This document shows, piece by piece, positions 43,610 to 55,794 of a DNA stretch of 64,000 bases (position 1 is its first letter; every line of letters begins with the position of its first letter). The position numbers were made by a program, and so were the translations under genes. The stretch comes from Pieris napi. Taxonomy: Eukaryota > Arthropoda > Insecta > Lepidoptera > Pieridae. Location: assembly GCF_905475465.1 (NCBI RefSeq), contig NC_062257.1, forward strand, positions 1-64,000. The letters are read 5' to 3'. Below the pieces are notes generated by a model that did no database searches, was not told the DNA's origin, and was given only the letters and a program-made list of their open reading frames with translations.

Positions 43610-46600
43610 ATGGTTCACAAAAAAGTAAATGTGGATGGCTCCTTATTCGTAAGTGTTTTCTAAGCTTGAATTCTTTAATTATTGGCCATAGGTCCACCAT
43701 AGGATCTCTTCAAAGTCGAATCACCTCAAAACACTTGCTTGTTTTGTTCTTGATTTACTAATAAACGTAAAATACTCCTATTTAATATTTTTAAACTATT
43801 GCAGGAGCCTACCCTTTATCTAGTAAAAGGCATGTGCATTCTTGATAATGATGGCAATCGGATCCTGGCAAAGTACTATGATCCAGCCATTCTGCCTACT
43901 ACCAAAGAACAAAAGGCATTTGAGAAGAATCTTTTTAACAAGACTCACAGGTATTCTAAAATCTGGTTTGTTGATATAAATTATATTTAAATATTATCAT
44001 CAAAAAACCTTATGCACCACTTTGCTTAGAGAATAATTACACTCAGTAATGTATCTGGTCTTATGATTTATGTATGTAAATGAGTGTTTTAATTGAAAAA
44101 GAAACATAAAATTACTAGATATGTGAACTGCTACTAATAACTAATTAACTTTTAAGAATTATGATATATTATTATTAATTTATGTATATTATTATAAATT
44201 AGGTTTTGTAAGATGGGAGCCATAGTTTGCTATAAGCACTTATGTAACCATATATGTTATGTCACTTTTCAGAGCAAATGCTGAAATCATCATGCTAGAT
44301 GGATTAACTTGTGTATACAGAAATAATGTTGACCTTTTCTTTTACGTCATGGGAAGTTCACATGAGAATGAGGTATATTAATTATGATCTATTGGTGGTA
44401 CAATGAACACAATGAGTTGGTTTGGTTTCAACCAATAAAAAATTTATGCAAAGCATACACAGATATTGTTATAATGTATTTTGCACTAGAGGCTTTCTGT
44501 GTTTTACTTGTGAAATGGACTGTCAAGTATAAATTATAATATACAGTGTAAACTCCATGTAACATCCCTCAATTAACCAATACACCCCTTAAAGCGTCAA
44601 AATCATTTGGCTTTGGCTGGCTAAGCTTGTCTTTCATTCAATGATATATTCTACATAGCATTACACCCTCAATAACGACAGCAATCTAATAATAAACTCT
44701 ACTGCCAGTATCATATTTTCCGAACTTTCTAAGAAATCCATTGTTTTGTTTACAAATAGAGATTACTTGCACATGTAGACTTAGTGTTGTTAGTATGAGT
44801 CGTGGATATCTATATGTTATCATATTTTAAGTTGCTCACAAACTTACCTACTATTAACATGAAAAGTAAGAGAAAATCAATGTGTATTAAAGAAAAGTTT
44901 TACTGATATGGCAATAGAGGCAGGAGAGAATTACTAACACTAGTCTGAAATTATTCATTGTTATTACAATTTACGACACTGAGTGTTGTTAACACTCAAG
45001 GGACTGTGCATATTTTGATGTTACAAAGAGTTATCAATAAATGGAAAGAAGAAAAGTCTGTTTTAGGAAAAGAAAAAGTTTATTTCAGACTAGTGTTAGT
45101 AATGCTCTCCTCCCTCTATTGCCATTTTTGATTTGTTTGTGCCGTATTCAGAGTTTACACTGTATATGTATTATAGACTATAAAAAATCTATATCTACAC
45201 AAATACTAGTTTAAAACGCGTAAAGGTTATAGTAATGTCAAGTAGAAAATGATTTTATTGAAGTTGTTAAAGTTTTCAGCTAGACATTTTTGATTGTATA
45301 TGTCACCGTAAAATTGTAAACACCGTTAGATTGTAATCTATCTCGCGAGATTATGAACTGTCGAAAGATTGTGAGATAGAACGGTCTACTATAAAGCCGA
45401 CCAATCAGGGACTGCCTTCGGACAGTTAACGATTTGTCAATTTTAAGATTGTATTTTGACGGTTTCACTTCGATAGATTACAATCTACGTTAAATTTTTT
45501 AGTTAGTTTTTTATAATATATATTCGTCAATAAATTTACTTTCAATAAGGAACTTGATGTTAAAGTGAACTATTAGATGGTAAAGGTGCTTATAATAAAT
45601 TCAATGTTTACAGTTGATCCTGCAATCCGTACTGTCAGCGTTATATGAGAGTGTGAGCATTCTCTTGAGAAGAAATGTTGAAAAACGTGTTATTTTGGAT
45701 AACTTGGACGCAGTTATGCTGGCCTTTGATGAGATCTGTGATGGCGGGTGAGCTTTAAGAATTTTCTATAAATAAATATAATAATAAAGCCCGTTTTCTT
45801 TCCAATCATGACAAAAACAAATTATAATACACAGCTTAGATTATTTTACATTTATGTATACATTTTTTTTTCTTTTGCTTGTTATCCTATATCCTAGCTT
45901 TCTTCAGTACCGTCGATCGGAACCCCTTCACGGGTAAAGGCCTCCTCCAGCTTTTTCCAACTGACTCTGTCTATGGCTCTCTTTCTCCATTTGTTTCCTG
46001 CTACTGCTTCTATTTCTTCTATCCACCTCTTTTTTGGGGGCCTCTTCTCCTTCCTCTTGATCCTTACCATACAGTTGTCTTTAAAGTCCACCTACTATCT
46101 GTGTATCTTGCTATATGCCCCGCCCATAAATAAATATATAGTATCCTTATTAAAAAATGAGTGAAGCCTGCTTACGCCTTCTATAACAAATACAAACCTG
46201 ACACTTAAAATATCTTTGGATAACTAATTTTTAACATTTGTGTGTTGCCTTTGCAAATAGCATGGCCGTGCATGGGCTGTGATGACTGAATGTGTTGGCC
46301 TTCCTGTAGGCTTGTTTAGTTATTTCCAAGGCTGATGCTGTCTGCACTTTGATTTTGAATGATCTGTTTCTTATTTTATAGCGATGTAAGATACCAAATA
46401 TGGCTATTTATATTAATCTAGCTGATCCGGCAAACGTCCTTTTGCCATGTATATCATTTATAATAAAAATAGGGGTTGATCGTAGAGGGATGAAAATTAG
46501 GGGTTGTATGTATTTTTTAATGCTGGATCATAAAAAAATATCTAAAAATTAAAAACAAAAATTTAGAGGTGGACTACCCTTAACATTTAGGGGGATGAAA

Positions 46601-47778
46601 AATAGATGTTGTCCGATTCTCAGACATACCCAATATGCACACAAAATTTCATGAGAATTGGTCGAGCCGTTTCGGAGGAGTTTAACCACAAACACCGCGA
46701 CACGAGAATTTTATATATTAGATTACAACATAACCGTTTAGTTTGGGTGCAATTTGATATAGTGTCTGAACTTGCAGCATCATATTGGACGGCGACGCGA
46801 CCTCGATCGTGTCTCGGACTGCTCTGAGGACCGACGACGTGCCCTTAGGGGAGCAGACTGTCGCGCAGGTATTTCTTTCCTATTTTTGTTTTTATGGTTG
46901 TACTGAAATTAATTGAAACTGAAGTAAATCGTCTAGTACGAAAATAAGTACAATGGAATCTCGATAACTCGAACCTCGCAAAGTGGAAAAAAAATTATCT
47001 CGAATTATTTAGACTGAAACTCGAACAAAATGTTATTTATACAAAGTATTGATAATACATATTTATACTCTACAACTCGAATTTCTAAAAGGAGACTCTG
47101 TAAGTCGTAGTTAGTAGAGTATTATGACGTCTAACTTGGAATTCACCGAAATGTGGAATTGGAATGAATTTTTGTCGTATATATGTTTACGTAAAATTGT
47201 AAACACCGTTAGATTGTAATCTATCTCGCGAGATTATAAACTGTCGAAAGATTGTGAACCTCAACGAACTGCTTACAATTTAACGTATTATTATTCGGTA
47301 GATTGTACTACACTAACTTAGTTATCATTCAAACTTCTTTGGTCAATTACAGATTAATTTTACTTTCCAACAATTGCATATAACTACCGAAAAATAATAC
47401 GTTAAATTGTAAGCAGTTCGTTGAGGTTCACAATCTTTCGACAGTTTATAATCTCGCGAGATAGATTACAATCTAACGGTGTTTACAATTTTACGGTGAC
47501 ATATACGTGCAATGAATGAATAAAAATATAAACTACCAAACTTAAGTTTAAGTTTTGTAGTATATAATAAAAACTTAAGTACATCTTTCAGGCCGTTAGT
47601 TAAAAGGCTAGGCTGTTAATTGAACGGCTAATTAATCTAGTTGACTACGACATATACTGACACCATATCACTCACCCACTTAATAAATGGATCAATGCTC
47701 TGTTTTAAATATATTTTTAATTATTTCCAGGTTTTACAGTCAGCGAAGGAGCAACTGAAGTGGTCGTTGTTGAAATAA
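43610..47778 (+). CDS. COPZ1: Coatomer subunit zeta (COPI coat)
   Basis: Six coding exons: 43610-43648, 43805-43950, 44273-44372, 45614-45747, 46778-46868 and 47731-47778, all with GT-AG introns and consistent phases, giving 185 residues. Zeta is the small, sigma-adaptin-like subunit that pairs with gamma-COP in the coatomer coat of Golgi-to-ER vesicles. The exons read MVHKKVNVDGSLF; EPTLYLVKGMCILDNDGNRI ending NLFNKTHR; ANAEIIMLDGLTCVYRNNVD and FFYVMGSSHENE; LILQSVLSALYESVSILLRR to FDEICDGG; IILDGDATSIVSRTALRTDD to EQTVAQ; VLQSAKEQLKWSLLK and stop. This is the full longin-like fold at the expected length (about 177-180 in the family), with a slightly long N-terminus. A TTAACAG just before the ATG could be a 5' UTR splice acceptor. 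AATAAA at 47806 is the likely poly(A) signal. Introns hold pogo, LINE, Helitron and snapback elements. Confidence 0.95.
44544..45162. mobile_element. Pogo/Tigger-like element in COPZ intron 3
   Basis: The ends CAGTGTAAACTC and GAGTTTACACTG are flanked by TA on both sides (44542-44543 and 45163-45164). Inside, at about 44860, MKSKRKSMCIKEKF resembles the start of a pogo/CENP-B-type transposase, and LINKWKEEK-like residues near 45045 follow. An inner pair of inverted repeats (about 44903-44955 and 45083-45126) surrounds the rest. The catalytic domain is missing. Confidence 0.7.
45295..45510. mobile_element. Snapback MITE relative in COPZ intron 3
   Basis: ATATGTCACCGTAAAATTGT, GTTAGATTGTAATCTATCTC and GCGAGATTATGAACTGTCGA match the arms of the element at 47176-47507. 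The right arm is only partly present (TAGATTACAATCTACGTTAA). Confidence 0.6.
45893..46130 (-). pseudogene. RTE-type LINE pol C-terminal fragment in COPZ intron 4
   Basis: On the minus strand one frame reads KDNCMVRIKRKEKRPPKKRW, then IEEIEAVAGNKWRKRAIDRV and SWKKLEEAFTREGV. This is the end of an endonuclease-reverse transcriptase of a LINE. It is a truncated insertion, unrelated to the host gene. Confidence 0.65.
46418..46722 (-). mobile_element. Non-autonomous Helitron, family 3, in COPZ intron 4
   Basis: On the minus strand it starts TCTAATATATAAAATTCTCG, preceded by A, and ends CCGGATCAGCTAG. The TC start and CTAG end fit a Helitron, although the base after CTAG is A rather than T. The element ends only 55 bases before exon 5 of the coatomer gene. 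Confidence 0.6.
47176..47507. mobile_element. Snapback MITE in COPZ intron 5
   Basis: Arms of about 110 bases are near-perfect inverted repeats: GTAAAATTGTAAACACCGTT, AGATTGTAATCTATCTCGCG and TGAACCTCAACGAACTGCTT recur as complements at 47390-47500. The intervening loop is about 110 bases. A related partial copy lies at 45295-45510. Confidence 0.8.
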
Positions 47779-48304
47779 ATCTGTATTCTACGTTTAATAT
47801 GTTTTAATAAATAAATATTATTTATCTTTACTCATTTTTATTACATTAAGAACACAAAGATGCTTTTACTGAGTTCGATAAGTCTTTTCTTACTTAAATC
47901 AACACTTAAAGGTCGGTGACGCACCCGTGTGCTACATTCCAGGTGCCATAGACCAGTTTATTCTTTGTTCATTATAAACAATATTAGCAAAATTACGGAG
48001 TAGCAATGGTGCCAGTTTGCCAACGTGTACTAGGCATATATATGCACAAAAATTATATATAATATATGCACAGTTTCCAAACAATGATTTTTTTTTTATA
48101 GAACACATATCGAATACATTTTCTATAGTATAAGTTATAATCTGATATAAGAGAAGAACATTTTTAAATTTTTCGTTTATACTTAGTAATTAGTTGTTTA
48201 AAGATTCGTCTAATGCGAATAAAGATATGTGCTTAACAACGTTTTTTTTTAAAATGATAAGCCTCTATATTTCATTAATAAATGACTTACTCAAAAACTG
48301 AATT

Positions 48305-48520
48305 ATTATTTATTTGATTAAATGAAAAGGAGGGCAACTACTGTGATAAAAAATATTAAATTAGATAAGGTAATCAAGAAGTGAAAAATATATGTAGTTA
48401 TTTAGACAAAGGTAAAACAGGAACAAAAAAACTAAACTAAAAAAGGACGCATGAGAAATAAAAAGTGCACATTAATCACGATAATTTTAGATCAGTCTCA
48501 AGTCAGTTAGTAGGAAAGTT
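48305..48520 (-). repeat. Dispersed LINE-3'-like repeat, second family
   Basis: The reverse of this interval matches 53220-53470, including TGAGACTGATCTAAAATTATC-like text and GTGCACTTTTTATTT. Both copies adjoin a GAGGGCAACT or AGTTGCCCTCC motif. Confidence 0.5.
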
Positions 48521-48544
48521 AGGGATACAAAGTCAAAATCATTA

Positions 48545-48848
48545 ATTCATGAACACAATGTACACTTATGGACGTCAAAAAAGAAATGTTAATAAATGCT
48601 TCTTTTTTTTTTAGTTCTCAAATCAGGCGTAGAACGGATGAGAAGAACTGGAAATAAACTCTCCGCCACTCTTTACTCGCCAAGTTTTTTGTTTTACACA
48701 AAGTTTGTAAGGAGCTGCAACTACTACACCATGTTCCCCATGACATCTTAAGTAATAAATAATAATACAATAAATTAAAAAGAAAGATTGGTCCTCTATC
48801 AGCTGGAGGCATGGTGAAATAGGAGCATGCACTTACATTCTCGTGTGA
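48545..48848 (-). repeat. Dispersed LINE-3'-end-like repeat (copy 2)
   Basis: Minus-strand copy of the repeat at 33105-33430, with AACATGGTGTAGTAGTTGCA, GTGGCGGAGAGTTTATTTCC and a T-run at 48602-48614. Confidence 0.6.
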
Positions 48849-49985
48849 TTAATACGATGTGGATTTCTTCATAAACAGTATTATTATGTATAATATTACT
48901 GAATACTACTCAAGAACATGTCTATAAACGCCTTATAAAAACGTATAGCAATATTTCCATCATGTAACAATTATTGAAATTTTCATTTTAAAAAAATTAA
49001 GTTTTTGTAACATTTTGTGCCATCTGTACAAATATTGTTCTACTGGAAATTGAAGTGAGTATTGCGCCATGTCGTCTCCACCACTTCGTCGTGAAGGCAG
49101 TATGTTCCATTCGTTTTCATAATTGTAAATGTATAATGTTTGTAATACTAAATGTAGGGAATCTCTGAGAGATAAATTCAAGGAAATGAATATACTTACC
49201 TCTCCCTCGCAATATATTTATGAAAATATTATGTATGTATACAAAAATAGTAATAAGTTTACTAGAATAGAACATACGCACAATGTTAATACTCGGAACA
49301 AATGCAGGCTCCAATTTCCCTGTACTAGTTAGTAATTCTTTTTTGGGAAAAGGGATACTTTTATTTAATAAAATCCCTGAGGCTCTGCCTTTAATAAACT
49401 TAAGAAATGTATTAAAGAAAAGCTGTGTAAAAAGACTTACTATAAAGTTAACGATTATCTAGTTGATAAAAGGGCTTGGGTCTAGTGCTAGACAGGCTAC
49501 TTCTAATTATTTTGCGATATTTGTTTTAAAATAAGTGTTGTTTGATGATTTACTATTTTAAAAGAGTACAGAGAGTTCTTTACGCCAGCTTTTTCCCTCG
49601 GCCTACACCCTCTATCTTCTTTGCTGATGAGTAGGGATGTCTACCGATTGAAATTTAATGACTGTGGAACTGTGGAATAAGTAATACCTGTATCTTATAT
49701 TACATAATAAACAAATTTTATTTTAATTTAATTGGCTTATTAAATTCTTGCAATTTGTGTGATCTGTATAAACATTACTGAATACGACAGTGAACATACT
49801 CGGGAGTCGGGCCATAGTTAGCGCTTAATACAACTCCACGTCTCCACAATTATTAAATAATCTTCCTGCGGCGCGACAGGCCATTGCGCATTAATTTAGA
49901 AAATCAGAACTAAAGAACGTTATACATTAGTTAAGATATAAACAAAAGAATTCTGACACAAATTAATTACCAAATTAATAATATT
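48849..49985. other. AT-rich intergenic DNA
   Basis: No gene or clear repeat was recognised. Short open frames on both strands look like chance. Confidence 0.5.
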
Positions 49986-49989
49986 AGAA

Positions 49990-50300
49990 CGCATCGTATT
50001 CACCTGATGGCTTTAATTAAAATGTAAATGAAGTCATCGGGGCCGTGATCTATTTATCGCAGGCCGTATCACAGATCACTGGATTATTTCGTCGCCGGCG
50101 CTCGCCATAAAGATTAACAACGGCCTATGTCCTGGAGATTGTGTTTAGGCTGTATGGGTAAAGGGCGATATTCGGGTGAATGCAGGTTGTGTTATGTCGT
50201 TTTGTGGCAAGCAGGCGGGGTGAGCGCCGGCGCATTCCACGGGACTTAGTCACAAAGGCTGACGGCCTTGTGAACACCTCCCATGAAATTGTTGATCGGA
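49990..50300. other. GC-richer block, possible regulatory sequence
   Basis: This patch has balanced base composition with CGCCGGCGCTCGCCATAAAG and GAGCGCCGGCGCATTCC, unlike its AT-rich surroundings. No long open frame fits splice sites. It could be a conserved non-coding element. Confidence 0.3.
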
Positions 50301-52290
50301 TATAGCGCATGGTTTCGCTTTCTATTTTCTTTCATGCGCATACGTGAAAATGCAATCCAAGGATCTACATCAATTCGAACACCATCCGTAAGAAACCCGT
50401 TCACACTGCAAAATATCTGGAATAAAACAGAAATATCTGGAATTCTATTCAGTTCCGCCAGTGTGAGCCATTAAAATCGACCATTTCATGGGCTTTATTA
50501 ATTACACGGACAATTGTGTAAAATTAGGAGACTCTATGATGACGTAGCGTTATCGGATCGTATATTTTACTGAGAGACGCCTCCGTCATCCTCATAGACG
50601 AAGAGTCTATGACATTCGAGGGAATATGAAACACATTCATATGATATCATTTAGAAAGAGTGGTATTATATAGATATAGATATAACATTTATTACTAACA
50701 AAAACACACACACCTAAACACACCAAATATCAATAATCAAAGAAAAAAAAAATATAATGAGAGATTTAAAAAAAAAACTTTTCCCATTCGATTCGTTTCA
50801 AGTGTGCTGTTCCACAGTGCTGGTCATTCTGCCAGAGACTACATCAGCTAGTTTGCGCCTCAGTCGCAAAAAAAGAAAGAAAAGGAATGTAATAATAATT
50901 AGTAGAAAAAAAAAATACATCGCAGCAGTTGACTATTTTGATAGGCTGGCACCGCACTTGCGAGTCTCCCGACAAAGTGTCACTTTATATCGGCTGAGCC
51001 CCCTGGCCGTTTAACTCCTATTACATAAAAAAGTATAATAATAATGTACAAAATTATTGTATCTAAACTCGACTTCTCCTTTTGATCTTCTTTTGCGTAG
51101 AAGACATTATTCAATGGGTTGCCTTCTGTATAAATAGCTCAAACAATCCTTAAATAATGATTAATAAACTCAGATTTTTAACGATGACATACATTCAAAT
51201 TAACTGAATACTTTCGTCGAAATATTAGCACATTGTCAACTCATATAAGAATGAATTACTTCATTAAAAGATTACAAAACGATTCATAAAACTATTGTCT
51301 GTTTGCTGTGTAGTTATTATTCATATAAAGGTAAGGGCCCAGGTAGGTATTTAGCGGATTTCATATTTGGTGTCATCTCTCAAAGTATTTTGTAAGAATT
51401 TTTACGATCTCTTTTGTGTTCACCTGTTTTTGTGCGGGTTTTTGTTCGCTTTGCGTAAATCTACTTGTGTCGACAAGACGCGACACGCCTTGTATTCTTT
51501 TATAACGTTATATTTAAGTACCTATAAAGCGTGTTATAGAAGTTAAATAGGATATTTTGGTGTCCAATTAAACAGTAGCCCATAATATAGGAAACTAAAT
51601 GAAAGAACCAAGTCATGGGATAGTGAACATCAACAAAGTCCTTTTCGAGAAAGATCTTTTAATTTAATTATTAAAAATGTACATAAAAGTCTTGACCGTT
51701 CGTGGTTGCTATTTAAAAAATTCCGTTTGTCATCTAAAGAACATTTAGCTGAGAATGTTTTTACAAAAAACCTTCAATAAAATTCCAAAACCATGCGCAA
51801 GAGCATGACACAATAGACATAAACGCGCACCGCGCTCGCCATCTTACTTAAATAATTGCCACTTCCTGTTGCCTGCAAAAGTAAATTCAAAAGAATTATT
51901 GGAATCACCCTAAAAGCCTTGAAGTATTAGGACAAATACTATCTTTTCAAGAGTACCACGGAACACCTCAGATTTGTGTCTGTTTTTTGGATGATTTTCT
52001 TTATATTCAAGTAGGTAAGATTTTAATGGTAATTTTTTAATAAAATAATTTAATTCATTACAATAATCATAACAATAACTAAACTTAAAATATAATAACT
52101 AAAATATATTATTAAAAGGAGTCCCTTTAGGCAAGGTTCCGAAGATACTGGCAGTGTTCCCCCTTTGAATAGCTAGACTAATTCTTTGTCCGAGGTAGCT
52201 GCCAGCTCTTTGATCTCTTGTGATTAATTTTTAATTTTCAGGGTAATAAAAGTGACATTGACCTTGGAACAGCAGGTCTTTAAAAATACT
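50301..52290. other. Intergenic DNA without a recognised gene
   Basis: Mostly AT-rich, with a GATATA run at about 50671-50685 and an ACACA run near 50705. The 85-codon frame at 50757 is lysine-rich low complexity and probably chance. Confidence 0.5.
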
Positions 52291-52292
52291 AA

Positions 52293-52656
52293 TAGTCCAT
52301 TGAAATGTTACATTTTTTAGGCCTTACCTTGCGTTTTTTAGAAGACGCAATTTTATTTTTTTGATGTGTAGAGGGGGTCAGTGTAAAGCTAAAAACAAGT
52401 TTGTGGGGTCGCCACCCTTGTCGCACGGCCGCCATCTTGGAAATAGGGGTTGAAATGTTTTTTACGATATATCTCTTAAACTATTTATTTGATAAAAAAA
52501 ATTGTTAACATTTTTTGTTGCAAATTAAATTCCCCCTACAGGGGGGGGGGGGTCAGTGTAAACCTCAAGTGCAATTTTTTTTTGATGTGTACATCAAAAA
52601 AATAAAATTGTGTCCTCTAAAAAACGCAACTCCAAATGTAACATTTCAATGGACTA
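52293..52656. mobile_element. TA-flanked MITE related to the foldback at 28176
   Basis: It starts TAGTCCATTGAAATGTTACA and ends with the complement. It shares the GCGTTTTTTAGAAGACGCAA block and the GCCGCCATCTTGG motif with the larger element. The central arm pairing is lost, and a G-run (about 52542-52552) lies in the middle. Confidence 0.8.
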
Positions 52657-53215
52657 TAAGTAACCAAACTTAATAAAGGGTTCTGCTAGATTTGTCAAAC
52701 TTGTAACTTGCTTAAAAATTAAAAGCCTATTTGAAAGTGTGTACATTTTTGCCTACTTTAAAATAAATACGTCTATAATTGGCACTTTGTCCAGTTTGAT
52801 TGCTCGGTGGTCTCGAAGTATGAAATATGAGGAGCAACAATAGTGAACGACGGGGAGGGGAGATGGCGGCGGTCTCAATGAAACTTCTACCTGGATTATC
52901 TATCGAGTGATAAATTATAAATATGGCATTTGAACGGCATTTATCATCGAAATGGGGCTTGGGCCCTTTTAATATATTGTGCGATTGTTTGGTATTGGAA
53001 TGTGAAGCGGCAAGATGTGTTATGTCCAGGCGCCATTTTGTGTAACATAATAGTGTCAAGTAATTAATAACGATTGTTTAATAGGCTTTGAATTCACATT
53101 TCCTAAAATTTCTTGGCAGAACTGGAAGTAAATATAACTTTATTAATTAGATATTATAAACACAATGGACAAATATAATTTAAATTTCTCTTGCACAAAC
53201 ATTACCTGTCCACAT
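52657..53215. other. Intergenic DNA with a GC-richer patch
   Basis: At 52840-53045 the composition rises and includes an inverted pair GATAAATTATAAAT and ATTTATC around 52910-52945. The minus-strand 110-codon frame here has no recognisable domain and is probably chance. Confidence 0.35.
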
Positions 53216-53219
53216 CGTA

Positions 53220-53545
53220 TCTCTAACTTTAGTACTAACTACTAATTGACGTGAGACTGATCTTAAATTATCGTGATTCATGTGCACTTTTTATTTGTCA
53301 TGTATCCTTTATTAGTTTAGTTTGTTTTTTTTTCCTGTTTAATTTTTATTTCTTTATAACGATATGTATATGCATTTCTTGCCTATCTTATCTAATTTAA
53401 TACATTTTTTTTCTTTTCTCACATTGGTTGCCTGAGAGAGATCGCTCGATAGCGATAAGGCCGCCAGTTGCCCTCCTTTACATTTAATTATGTTAAATTT
53501 TTATATTGTAATGCAACGAAGTGGTAATAAATAATATAAAATAAA
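53220..53545 (+). repeat. Dispersed LINE-3'-like repeat, second family (plus copy)
   Basis: It ends with GGTTGCCTGAGAGAGATCGC, CGATAAGGCCGCCAGTTGCC and TTGTAATGCAACGAAGTGG before AATAAATAATATAAAATAAA. A partial reverse copy of the central motif is at 33470-33515 (GGCGGCCATATCGCTTAAGC). This resembles 3' UTRs common in moth non-LTR elements. Confidence 0.5.
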
Positions 53546-54540
53546 ATGTACAAAAAACATTATATTTTTTGTATTATTTTGAATCGACCTAGGGCCACAA
53601 AATATAATTAAATTTAATATCACTAGCTTCAATATATCGTTTACTTATAAATATATTTTTCTTCTGTCTTGCATCATCTGCCTTTACTTACCAGCTGATC
53701 ATACTCTTCTATTTATTTTTGAAATTTCGCTTGTGTAAGTGGAAATTATTGACATCGATAGAGCATTCAACTAATATACTAATTGAAAGCCTATTTTCTG
53801 AGCAAAACCTTAGGTTAAAGAACATCATGCTACGAAAGAATTAATGCGGGTGGAACCGGAGAGCACAGCTAGTTGTTGTATATGGCCATGGAGACAAAGG
53901 GTCCTACAGGAGTCAGCATTCCGTTAATACGTGATTTAATTCACTTTATTCTCTTATCTTTCGGCAACAGTCTAGACATCCAATGGGTATTAGTAAAAAA
54001 AAATAATTTCCTTAATTGGTCTAACTTCTGTTAGAATATTTCTGTTTTGTGTACTAAATTAAGAATCAAGGTAAACTAAATCAGTTTTTACTCTAATAAT
54101 TTCATACAAAAATGATCAGGAGTTCATGGCGACTCTTTGATTCTTAAGGGTAACTAATAAGTAAAAATAAGTTCAAAAGTAAGACGTTCAGTCTGTAGTG
54201 AGTCGCGCTGAGTGGTTCAATATCGGTGCGCGCGCAGTTGCGGTATACGTATAGTAAACCTGTCTGAGGCAAATGCCTACACAGACAGACAACAATTTTA
54301 ATTACATAAAAGTCTATTATTTTGATATGTATTTGAGTTACGTACGAGAAATTTATGACTATATAATATACTAGAAAATAATTAACCGACTTCCACGCAA
54401 AAAATTGTCGTTTATGACCATAATATAGTATTTTATTTATCTTTTAATATATGTATTAATTTGGGGGTCTGAGCCTATACTTCTACGGTTCTCAGTACTA
54501 CATGTTTACATCTTATAGTAACATAGGCGCAACCTACTCT
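53546..54540. other. Intergenic AT-rich DNA
   Basis: No gene was recognised. A short GC-rich stretch at 54185-54250 (GAGTCGCGCTGAGTGG) has no identified role. Confidence 0.45.
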
Positions 54541-55440
54541 ACCATCCTTCTGAAGGGGGGCATGGTAGTGTAAGAAGTAGCGCACGTCGCTGAGGTTGGT
54601 GGAACTACCTTCCCGAGGTGGCTGAACCTGTTCTTAGTCTAATGTCCTATGTATTAGACGCAACTAAAACCACCGTGACAAAACCAACGCGGAAGACTCG
54701 GTGTGCCAGAGAATCCACCACATCATCCATGGAAATGTCTGCCCTGAAAAACGCTCTTAAGGAAGCTGTCCTCACCATCGTTATGAATGCTTTTAAAAGG
54801 CAACGCCTCAAGAAAGCCTAAAGAGTGGCGCAACAGCAGATGCTGGCAGCCAATGCTCCGAGGCTTCAAGCGGACCCCAAACCTACTCCAGAGGCTACCA
54901 CAGCAGCAGGATTCGAGAAGCGGGCACTAGAGCCCAGGGTCCAGTCGTGCATTTAAGCCCAGTGTTTCTAGGGGCAGTGTACAGTTCCTGGGTCATCGGG
55001 GTGCTTCAAATAATAGAAGATTTTTGTTTTACTCTGTATTAACCACTCGCTTAAAACATTAGAATATAAGTGAAATAATGAAATGACACTACTGAGCCCT
55101 TTTTGGACATGAACTTAGAACAGGCGGAAGACATCCACCTGACGATTCAGAAGATTCTTCAGGATGAGCTCATGGCTGATCTTGAAGCTTCCATGACAAC
55201 CGAACCAAACGACATCAGGTAAAGCTGAATTCTCTAATAGTGTCCTCAAATCTAGGTTCGAGGGCGCTTTCACGCTGAGTGGGCTGATCGGTCCGGTCAC
55301 GCAACTTCTCCCATATCCGACAAAAATTTGATGGTTCGACCTCGCGACATTAACGGAACTTATCACGAGGAAGAACCGCCACTTAAACATCAGATCGTGA
55401 ACCCTGATGCATAAACGAAGGAAACAATACCCGGTAGGAG
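54541..55440 (+). pseudogene. Possible decayed retroelement coding region
   Basis: Base composition is balanced and differs from the flanks. Plus-strand frames read MAEPVLSLMSYVLDATKTTV, MEMSALKNALKEAVLTIVMN and AFKRQRLKKA (54618-54821), then QQQMLAANAPRLQADPKPTP, and further on EQAEDIHLTIQKILQDELMA near 55120. No family was recognised. The charged, helix-prone text could be a gag-like relic, but this is weak. Confidence 0.25.
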
Positions 55441-55794
55441 TCCTACTCCTGTACCAGAATCAGAAGTCACAAAGTTCAAAGCCCAGCATATTTACTACCT
55501 GATGGGGAACATATTTACTGAATTTGGAACACGTATATTATTTTAAAAACTTCTTTCGATTTATGGCTGTATGGACTAAAGTCCTTTGCCTTTCCTATTA
55601 GGGATAAATTAATATCATCATCATCATTCTTTCGATTTCGCGCCACATATTTTTTCGTGTAACATTATGGTCAGTTTTATAGTACGTGGACTCTAAGCGA
55701 CACGGCGACATTCGAGTCGAGTTCTATTAAAAATGCATTTTCATTTTTAATAGAACTTATGGCTGGACTAGGTAAACAGGTCGACAAACAACAG

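Noticed and set aside
52727..53059. 110-codon minus-strand frame as a gene
   Set aside because: No domain, no promoter or splice context, ordinary chance length for a GC-richer patch.
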